Shown here: one piece after another, positions 1 through 5,738 of the stretch
Layout: each line of letters begins with the position of its first letter
Position numbering within the stretch: position 1 is the first letter of the stretch
Assembly (NCBI GenBank): GCA_900556195.1
Contig: USOJ01000009.1
Location: forward strand, 1 to 12,891
Length of the DNA: 12,891 nucleotides
Source: an uncultured Eubacteriales bacterium
GTDB lineage: Bacteria > Bacillota > Clostridia > Christensenellales > Borkfalkiaceae
Direction of reading: 5' to 3'
Notes under the pieces: model-generated
Databases searched by the model: none
What the model saw: the letters and a program-made list of their open reading frames with translations, nothing else
Told to the model about the DNA's origin: nothing
Program-made: the position numbers and the translations under genes

Positions 1-10
1 AATATAAATT

Positions 11-46
11 TACGCCCGGGGCGAGAAATTTCTCGCCCCGGGCGTA
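11..46 (-). terminator. Perfect 36-bp palindrome, probable terminator of the R-M operon
   Basis: Two 18-base arms match perfectly about a centre at 28/29; each arm is TACGCCCGGGGCGAGAAA or its complement. The GC-rich stem lies 13 bases beyond the stop codon of the helicase-nuclease gene. On the minus strand it is followed by an AT-rich run (AAATTTATATT) rather than a pure T tract. A strong intrinsic terminator or RNA 3'-end stabiliser for the leftward operon is the likeliest role. Because it is symmetrical it may act in both directions. Confidence 0.7.
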
Positions 47-59
47 GTTTAACGATCGA

Positions 60-2951
60 TTATAAAGTTAAAAATCCACCGATAAAGGCGTTGGGGAACA
101 CGAATTGTTTTTCGCCTGCGTCAAATCTGACGCGAAAATATTTTTTCGCGTTGTCAATCCACGTTATTACTCCGTTGCCGAATTTTTTGTGCGTTACCGT
201 AACGCCTACGCCTACTTTCGTAAGCAGTTCTTTAATCGCTTTTTCGGCGGAATCTTTTTCGCGGGCGGGCTCGGCAATGGTCGTTGCGATTTCTGCGTTT
301 GCCGCCGCTTTTTCTTCCGTGTTTCCGCCGTCGCGGTATTTTTCGGGGATAAGAATATTTTCAAAGTCGGTCATAGTAGCCTGTTGCTTGCTGTATAATG
401 CCTCGTATTCTTCGCGGCGGAGTACCGTATCCCAACCGCCGATTGCTTCGCCCTCGTGTTTGTCGATGCCCGTATACGATAAACTCGAATTCTCGTATTT
501 TCTGAACCCGAAAATGCCTTGGTTCATCTTTTCGGAATCGAAAAGTCCTATCGAACACAGAACGTCGAAATCTTTTACGGTAAGCCCCGTAACCTTTTGG
601 AAGAGTTCGGGCTCGATTTGCGTAATGACGTCCTTTATCGTTTGTTCGCGATAATCGGTGAGATACATAAAAGCAGGAATTCGCGCTGCAAGTTTCAAAA
701 GGTTTTCCTGCACTTGTTTACGTAAAGATTTTGCCTTCTTTTCGTCCTCGGTAAGTTCTTTCTTCTCGGCAGGCGTTAAGTCGTCGCCTTTCTCTTTTTT
801 GAGTTTTTTAACCTTTTCGGAGCGGTTTATAATCGTCTGAATCTCGGCGTTTAGCGAACGGAAACCTTCGATACGCATAAGCGCGTCCAAAGCGTCCTGA
901 TTATTCTGCAATTTTTTGAGCGTGTCGTTGTCAACGTGCACCAAAAGGGCGGTTTGCCAACGCTTTGCAAGCAAGGTTGCCGACGTACCCGCGTAGGTAA
1001 TATCCAGAATGTCCTGCGCGTCGATACGATTCATTGACGAGCCGTCAAACGCAAGCACGGGCAAGAAAGAAATGAAATCTCTCACTTTTTGTTCGGGGCT
1101 TGTTTCGTCGACTTTCAATCTGCACGAATAGTCGGAAATCTGATGCAGGGCGCGTTCTAACGCAAAGTCGAAAATATAACATTCCTGCTTTATAATTTCT
1201 TTGTCGCCGTGGTCATTCACGATTTCCCAAGGCGATTGCGCTCTGAAAGCAGTCTGGAAATACGTTTCGGGTGATTTTAAGTTCCTAAGCATAAACACGC
1301 CTGCCCACGGTCTTACGGTAACGCCGGTATTGAGTTTTCCGCACGATAAGGTGATAGTTTTCGTTTTAAGAGGATCGCCCATTGCCGCTAAAACGGGTTT
1401 GAGAGCGTCCAAGCCGATGCCGACTTTTGCTCCCGCGCACACGATAATTTTGTAGTCGTCAAAAAAGGCGTTTTGTTTTTGACGCAATAAATTGTACATT
1501 GCATAGCAACTTGCGACGTTCGGCAAATACCAAAAAGTGTGTGATAGAACGTTTAACAGGGTAGTATCCGAAAACGGCATAGGCGGGCGTTCCGCGCCGA
1601 GTTTCAAGCCGTCTACGGGCATATAGTTGCCCTGAATCATTTTAACCCACTTTTGCACGTCTTCTTCGTACACGAACCTTGACGTTTCGATTTTTCCTTT
1701 TTCAAGCGGTTGCGCCTTAAAAAATTCGTTTATATCGAATTCGTCAAAGCCTTCGTTTATCGCAACGTTCGCCGTAATCGAATCGGGAACTTTATACGTA
1801 AGCATAACCATTTTCGGGAGCGACGCGTAAGGGTTTTCGCCACGCGATTTATCCCAGTTTTCTTTTGCTGCCTGTTCGTCGGAATACGTCCAGTTAAAAA
1901 CCTGATCTTCCAGAAATTCACCGGAATTAAGCGCGCGGAAGGGCGTGCCTGATAAATACAGATAATGCGCCGACGTGATAGGCAAAAACGTTTCGTTTAT
2001 AGCGTTGCCCGCTTCTTCCTTTTGGTATTTTTCAAGGTCGAAATCGTCGTTTTCTTCGTCGAATTTTTCAAACAGGTTTTTCGCGTTTTCGCGCCACGCG
2101 CCGTAGTGGTATTCGTCGAATACGATAATATCCCAGTTTGTTGTATGTATAAATTCGTTTTTCGCCTTTATGCCGCCTGCTTCGTTCGTGCCAAGCAAGT
2201 CTTGAAACGAACCGAAAACGACGATAGGATTCGTTTTATCGCAAGCGTCGAATTGTTCGTCTAACTTTTTAGCGTCGAACTTTGCCTCTTTGTTGCTCAC
2301 GAATTGCCAGCCTTTGAAATCAACGTGGTGGGTAAGGTCTTCTTGCCAAGCGGATTCAACGGCGGGCTTGAAGGTGAGTACGAGAATTTTTTTGAATCCC
2401 ATCGCTTTGCATAATTCGTACGTCGCAAAAGTTTTGCCGAAACGCATTTTAGCATTCCATAAAAACTTCGGCGGACGCGTCGGGTCGTCAATTGTCGATT
2501 GTTCGAAATACGATTTTGTCATATTGACGGCTTGTTGCTGCTCGTCGCGCATAGAAAAATTCCACGTGCGATTGCCTTCAAACCGTGTTTCGGTGCGGAC
2601 TTCTTCGATTGCCGTCAAAGCGTCCGAAAGCGTGCATTTGAACCACTCGTTTTTATCCGCGCCCGCGTTAAGCCTGCTAAATCCTTTGCGAATAAGCAAA
2701 CGATGAACGTCTTTGTCGGTAAAGCAAGTGCCGTCGGCGCGCATTGCAGATTCTTTGAACAGTATTTTGAAATTTATTGCCGCCGTATGCAGTTGTTCGC
2801 GGATACGCGTTTCGGTGTCTTTTCTGTCTGTGTAGCCGATTTTGATATATCCGTCGTGGTCTTTTACGTCGGGCAGAATATATCCGTAAATTGTCGGCAC
2901 AACGTCAGGACGTTTATGTAAAATTTCGGAAAGACTGATATTATTCGCCAT
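60..2951 (-). CDS. GIY-YIG nuclease-SF2 helicase fusion, restriction subunit of an R-M system
   Basis: A 963-residue protein predicted to translocate on and cut unmodified DNA. Residues about 20-105 resemble the T5orf172/MUG113 branch of GIY-YIG nucleases: YGYI (22-25), YIKIGYT (35-41), R49/R51 and NEWF (101-104). An SF2 helicase core follows: Walker A-like NAKMRFGKTFA (166-176), DEYH (279-282), SGTPF (334-338) and QTAFRAQ (566-572). A charged, probably coiled-coil stretch spans about 705-752. The end (913-963) looks like a small SH3/KOW-like barrel (VTHKKFGNGVIT), similar to the tails of some UvrD-type helicases. The start is set by GGAG 7 bases upstream, inside the end of the preceding methyltransferase gene, 4 bp away. 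The domain motifs are seen; the role as R subunit is inferred from them and from the two methyltransferase genes upstream. No separate specificity subunit is present. The exact R-M type is uncertain. Confidence 0.85.
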   Translation of the reverse strand: MANNISLSEILHKRPDVVPTIYGYILPDVKDHDGYIKIGYTDRKDTETRIREQLHTAAINFKILFKESAMRADGTCFTDKDVHRLLIRKGFSRLNAGADKNEWFKCTLSDALTAIEEVRTETRFEGNRTWNFSMRDEQQQAVNMTKSYFEQSTIDDPTRPPKFLWNAKMRFGKTFATYELCKAMGFKKILVLTFKPAVESAWQEDLTHHVDFKGWQFVSNKEAKFDAKKLDEQFDACDKTNPIVVFGSFQDLLGTNEAGGIKAKNEFIHTTNWDIIVFDEYHYGAWRENAKNLFEKFDEENDDFDLEKYQKEEAGNAINETFLPITSAHYLYLSGTPFRALNSGEFLEDQVFNWTYSDEQAAKENWDKSRGENPYASLPKMVMLTYKVPDSITANVAINEGFDEFDINEFFKAQPLEKGKIETSRFVYEEDVQKWVKMIQGNYMPVDGLKLGAERPPMPFSDTTLLNVLSHTFWYLPNVASCYAMYNLLRQKQNAFFDDYKIIVCAGAKVGIGLDALKPVLAAMGDPLKTKTITLSCGKLNTGVTVRPWAGVFMLRNLKSPETYFQTAFRAQSPWEIVNDHGDKEIIKQECYIFDFALERALHQISDYSCRLKVDETSPEQKVRDFISFLPVLAFDGSSMNRIDAQDILDITYAGTSATLLAKRWQTALLVHVDNDTLKKLQNNQDALDALMRIEGFRSLNAEIQTIINRSEKVKKLKKEKGDDLTPAEKKELTEDEKKAKSLRKQVQENLLKLAARIPAFMYLTDYREQTIKDVITQIEPELFQKVTGLTVKDFDVLCSIGLFDSEKMNQGIFGFRKYENSSLSYTGIDKHEGEAIGGWDTVLRREEYEALYSKQQATMTDFENILIPEKYRDGGNTEEKAAANAEIATTIAEPAREKDSAEKAIKELLTKVGVGVTVTHKKFGNGVITWIDNAKKYFRVRFDAGEKQFVFPNAFIGGFLTL

Positions 2952-2955
2952 AATG

Positions 2956-4470
2956 TCACTCCATGGGTTTAATCATCGATTCGATAAAATCGATTTCTTC
3001 TTGCGACAAGTCGTATTTCTTATACAACTCTGCATCTGTCCACGGTTTAGAAAAATCTTGCATAGGAACAAATTGATAAACTTTACTTGTAGCATCTTGT
3101 GTGATTTTTGCAAGTCCCATCATAAAATGGAAAAATTTAGTCTGAATATACGAAAATGCGTTTTTTGCAAAAATCTCGCTATCAAACGGACCAACAACAA
3201 CATAAGTTTCGGTGCAAATAGTGTTTGGTTCGCCTAAAATCGGTTTTATAATATCTTCTCGTATATCGCCCGATCCAACGGCTTTTGGTAAATATAGTTT
3301 ATATTTTTTTATATATTCTGCATTTTTCTGAATTGTGTAGTCGTTTGGTATGTATGCCACTTGTTTGTTGGCATATACTTTTATGTTCCCGTGTTTTACG
3401 AAATCATTAAAATCAGTTGCTAAACCAAACGGTTTTCTTGAACTTACAATTTCTGAGAAAAAATGCTTTTCTTTATTTCTAACTTTATCTAAAATAGAAA
3501 TGGCTTCGCTGTATCGAATAAAAATATCCGTATTTTTTTCAAGTAATGGACGAGTAGAATCGGATACAATATTTCCGTTTTCATATCTAACAATTCTACA
3601 ATCCCCCTTATATTCTCTGTCAAATAAAAAATAATTCACTCCGCCTTTGATTTCTACACCCGTAAAACAATCGCTTGCCTTCGGAAAATCATGTATTTCG
3701 CGCAAGCGGTTATCGTTCAACATATCGTTTCTGAACCCGTCTAAACCTTTTCCGCCGGCAAACCAACGCGACGGGGTAATCATTACTATATATCTCGGTT
3801 GTAATTTCTTCGCTTGTTCTACAAAATGATGATAAATCGGCTTCGCACTTGCCTGTGCGCCGCCGTCGGATAATTGATAAGGCGGGTTGGATATAATTAC
3901 GTCGAATTTCATATTAAAAATCTTCTCCGGTGCGTCGGTATGTATAAATTCATAAGCGTGGCTTTCTTTTTCCGCGCCGCGTTCCCATTGCGTTTGCGCG
4001 GCTCCGCAATATTTACACTTGCCGTTTACAAATGTGTGGTTTATTTTGCGGTAGCGGATATTGCCTTCGGCGGTGTCGAAAAACGAAATCGAATATTCGC
4101 CGTTCGGGTACTTCGAGCAATATAGGCTACGGCGCGATAGTAAACTTGTAAGTTCGGTTATCGCTATTCCGTAAAGTTGTTTGTGGAATACGTGGTCTAT
4201 TCTCTTCTGCAAATCGGGTATCCTATCGGCTAACCCCACGAGCAACCGCTTGGCAATTTCGCGTAAAAACACGCCCGTTTTGCAAGCGGGGTCTAAAAAA
4301 GTGGCGTTCGGGTCGGAAAACAACTCTTGCGGCAACAAATCGAGCATTTTGTTCACTACGTCGGGCGGGGTAAAAACTTCGTCATTAGATAAATTCGCAA
4401 GACACGACAAAACGTCGGGTGTGTGCAAAGTCTTGTTTTTGTAGATTTTGTCAAAAAAGGTTTCAGCCAT
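2956..4470 (-). CDS. Eco57I-like N6-adenine DNA methyltransferase, catalytic M subunit
   Basis: A 504-residue SAM-dependent methyltransferase that probably methylates adenine to protect host DNA. EVFTPPDVV (31-39) begins the fold. Motif I is FLDPACKTGVFL (58-69) and the catalytic motif IV is NPPY (195-198, in FDVIISNPPYQL). C118, H145, C152 and C155 lie between motifs I and IV and could form a small zinc knuckle, which is unusual here. The region after about residue 250 should hold the target recognition domain. The C-terminal tail (WTDAELYKKYDL and what follows) resembles that of other Eco57I-type methylases. The ATG overlaps the previous gene by 8 bp (ATGGCTGA), with AGGAAG 10 bases upstream, which suggests translational coupling. 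DNA coding the C-terminal half is markedly AT-rich (about 31% GC over 3121-3600) against about 50-53% in the N-terminal half. Confidence 0.88.
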   Translation of the reverse strand: MAETFFDKIYKNKTLHTPDVLSCLANLSNDEVFTPPDVVNKMLDLLPQELFSDPNATFLDPACKTGVFLREIAKRLLVGLADRIPDLQKRIDHVFHKQLYGIAITELTSLLSRRSLYCSKYPNGEYSISFFDTAEGNIRYRKINHTFVNGKCKYCGAAQTQWERGAEKESHAYEFIHTDAPEKIFNMKFDVIISNPPYQLSDGGAQASAKPIYHHFVEQAKKLQPRYIVMITPSRWFAGGKGLDGFRNDMLNDNRLREIHDFPKASDCFTGVEIKGGVNYFLFDREYKGDCRIVRYENGNIVSDSTRPLLEKNTDIFIRYSEAISILDKVRNKEKHFFSEIVSSRKPFGLATDFNDFVKHGNIKVYANKQVAYIPNDYTIQKNAEYIKKYKLYLPKAVGSGDIREDIIKPILGEPNTICTETYVVVGPFDSEIFAKNAFSYIQTKFFHFMMGLAKITQDATSKVYQFVPMQDFSKPWTDAELYKKYDLSQEEIDFIESMIKPME

Positions 4471-5167
4471 TTTCTTGCACCTTCCTGTAATGCACGGGCG
4501 GATATTCGCATATCGGCTCTGCCATATATTCTTTTGTTGCGGGGTTGATAGACAAATATTTCCGTATGTCTTCGGGAACGTCGAGAAGTGATAGTTGCTT
4601 ATTTTTGGGCTTGTCGTTGGCTTTGAGCATTACGTCAAGGCGAAAATCACGACGTTTGAGTTTTGTGCCGAGCATAAGACTCCATTCGGGAAAAATAATC
4701 GGCGTATCAAGGTCGTTTTGATTTTCATCCACGCACATAAGCGTCAAAGCGTTGCCGCATAAAATATTTTTGGAAAGGATATATTTCACGGCTTCGCGCG
4801 TTTCCTGCATAACCGCCTTTTTGCAAACCGATTTATACTCTTTATCCCATAGTTTAAAAAGCCGTTCGCGGCACTCTGTTACGTTGTCAGCTAAAATATC
4901 CACGCCGTAAACGCTCGTTACCGCCAAAACGGAATAGCGCTCGTAATCGTAAGGGTTAGACTTGTAGAGTTTTTTAACGGTGGCAAGTTTGCGAGTGAGT
5001 ATTTCGGCTAAAAAGTTGCCGTCGCCGCACGCGGGCTCTAAAAATCGACTGTCTATTCGGTCGCATTCTTGCGCGACCAAATCGCACATGGCTTTTACTT
5101 CGCGTTCGTTTGTAAAAACTTCGCCGTGCTCTGCAACTCTCTTTTTCGATTTTATCTGTGTTTTCAT
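4463..5167 (-). CDS. Methyltransferase-like accessory subunit lacking the NPPY motif
   Basis: A 234-residue protein with the SAM-binding half of an amino-methyltransferase: HGEVFTNEREV (14-24), motif I FLEPACGDGNFL (42-53), an acidic motif II region YGVDILADNV (87-96) and ILCGNAL (135-141). No NPPY/DPPY motif IV follows. The C-terminal third has SLMLGTKLKRRDF (163-175) and ends in a short Pro-rich segment. It therefore probably cannot methylate DNA alone and may work with the adjoining NPPY-bearing subunit. It is first in the operon, directly downstream of the controlled promoter. The start at 5167 has only a weak upstream GGAAC about 13 bases away, so low translation is possible. From memory, proteins of this length and form occur beside Eco57I-like methylases in other Clostridia, so this is likely a natural short family, not a truncation. 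Confidence 0.75.
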   Translation of the reverse strand: MKTQIKSKKRVAEHGEVFTNEREVKAMCDLVAQECDRIDSRFLEPACGDGNFLAEILTRKLATVKKLYKSNPYDYERYSVLAVTSVYGVDILADNVTECRERLFKLWDKEYKSVCKKAVMQETREAVKYILSKNILCGNALTLMCVDENQNDLDTPIIFPEWSLMLGTKLKRRDFRLDVMLKANDKPKNKQLSLLDVPEDIRKYLSINPATKEYMAEPICEYPPVHYRKVQENG

Positions 5168-5206
5168 ACGTTTCGTTAAAGTTCCGTTTACACTATAGTT
5201 TAATTC

Positions 5207-5235
5207 ATTATATCACTATAGTGAAAATTAATCAA
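5207..5235 (-). promoter_or_regulatory. Leftward promoter of the R-M operon, operator in spacer
   Basis: On the minus strand TTGATT (5230-5235) and a perfect TATAAT (5207-5212) are separated by 17 bp. One palindromic operator (5215-5222) lies inside the spacer and another (5192-5199) falls about where transcription would begin. Binding at either should block RNA polymerase, so repression by the controller protein is expected. The predicted 5' leader is about 35 nt. Confidence 0.8.
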
Positions 5236-5269
5236 TACTATAGAGAAAAAAATTTTATCAAAAATAGAG

Positions 5270-5275
5270 TAAAAT
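5270..5275 (+). promoter_or_regulatory. Candidate -10 of the regulator promoter, no good -35
   Basis: TAAAAT is the best -10 hexamer upstream of the regulator gene. The expected -35 position is only A-rich. If transcription starts near 5282, the imperfect operator at 5237-5244 is centred near -42, a typical activator position. The perfect one at 5279-5286 covers the start, a repressor position. This would give activation at low and repression at high regulator level. It is inferred from spacing alone. Confidence 0.45.
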
Positions 5276-5304
5276 GACACTATAGTGTAAATAATGAGGG
5301 ACGT

Positions 5305-5586
5305 ATGGACAGGGTAGCGATAGGAAAAAAGATTAAACTTTTGAGAGAAAAGAGAAATATTACTCAAAACAAGTTGGCGACCGAAGCGGGGATTTCGGCA
5401 AGTTACGTCGCTTCTTTAGAAAAAGGCGAAAAATGCCCGACGGTCGAAACGCTTGATAATATTTGTTACGCGTTGAATATCTCTCTCGTCGAATTTCTGT
5501 CGGACGGCGAAAACGGTTACGATAAAATTTCTTTGCTTACGGACAGGCAAAAGCGCCTGCTGAACGAATTTTTAGACAGCATATAA
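5305..5586 (+). CDS. XRE-family controller (C) protein of the R-M system
   Basis: A 93-residue DNA-binding regulator. An XRE/Cro-like helix-turn-helix covers residues about 6-65: IGKKIKLLREKRNITQNKLA, then GISASYVASLEKGEKCPTVET, where the segment near 31-40 is the recognition helix, then LDNICYALNIS. The 25-residue tail may help dimerisation. Length and fold match controller proteins that delay restriction until DNA is methylated. The gene points away from the methyltransferase operon and shares with it a 137-bp gap carrying four ACTATAGT palindromes, so it probably controls both itself and the operon. GAGGGA sits 3-4 bases before the ATG, a rather short spacing. A stem-loop terminator follows. 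An ordinary phage-type repressor is possible, but the setting favours a C protein. Confidence 0.85.
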   Translation: MDRVAIGKKIKLLREKRNITQNKLATEAGISASYVASLEKGEKCPTVETLDNICYALNISLVEFLSDGENGYDKISLLTDRQKRLLNEFLDSI

Positions 5587-5592
5587 AACGCT

Positions 5593-5634
5593 GCCCGACG
5601 GAAAGAGAAGTCTTTCCGCCGGGCGGAATATTTT
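5593..5634 (+). terminator. Stem-loop terminator after the controller gene
   Basis: Arms 5593-5606 and 5611-5624 pair over 14 positions with one A/C mismatch around a GAAG loop. A short imperfect T-run (ATATTTTA) follows. It begins 7 bases after the regulator stop codon and isolates that gene from the hydrolase gene downstream. Confidence 0.75.
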
Positions 5635-5659
5635 ACGGCGATTTTTTTCGTGAAAACGC

Positions 5660-5688
5660 TTGAAAATACGCAAAATTTATAGTATACT
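5660..5688 (+). promoter_or_regulatory. Promoter of the glycoside hydrolase gene
   Basis: TTGAAA (5660-5665) and TATACT (5683-5688) are spaced by 17 bp, a good sigma-A-type match. The predicted start is near 5695, giving a leader of about 44 nt that ends in GGAG (5730-5733). No clear operator palindrome was seen. Confidence 0.75.
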
Positions 5689-5738
5689 GTCTTTGAAAAA
5701 CGAAAAGTCGCGAAAATCGCGACGGATACGGAGATTTT

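Larger units (their letters stand above)
5192..5286. promoter_or_regulatory. Array of four ACTATAGT operator palindromes (C-boxes)
   Basis: The palindrome ACTATAGT occurs at 5192-5199, 5215-5222 and 5279-5286, and as ACTATAGA at 5237-5244. Symmetry extends to CACTATAGTG at 5214-5223 and ACACTATAGTGT at 5277-5288. Centre-to-centre distances are 23, 22 and 42 bp, close to whole helical turns, which suits cooperative dimers on one face of the DNA. The core resembles the GACT/AGTC half-sites recalled for restriction-modification controller proteins. All copies lie between the divergent regulator and methyltransferase genes, so the adjacent XRE protein is the likely ligand. The repeats are seen; the binding is inferred. 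Confidence 0.8.

Noticed and set aside
1..46. Replication origin or attachment site
   Set aside because: A single palindrome without iterons, an integrase gene or a direct-repeat partner in the window gives no support beyond a terminator-like role.
2290..2921. Rightward open frames opposite the helicase-nuclease gene
   Set aside because: They are antisense to a strongly supported 963-codon gene, show no domain motifs and lack ribosome binding sites.
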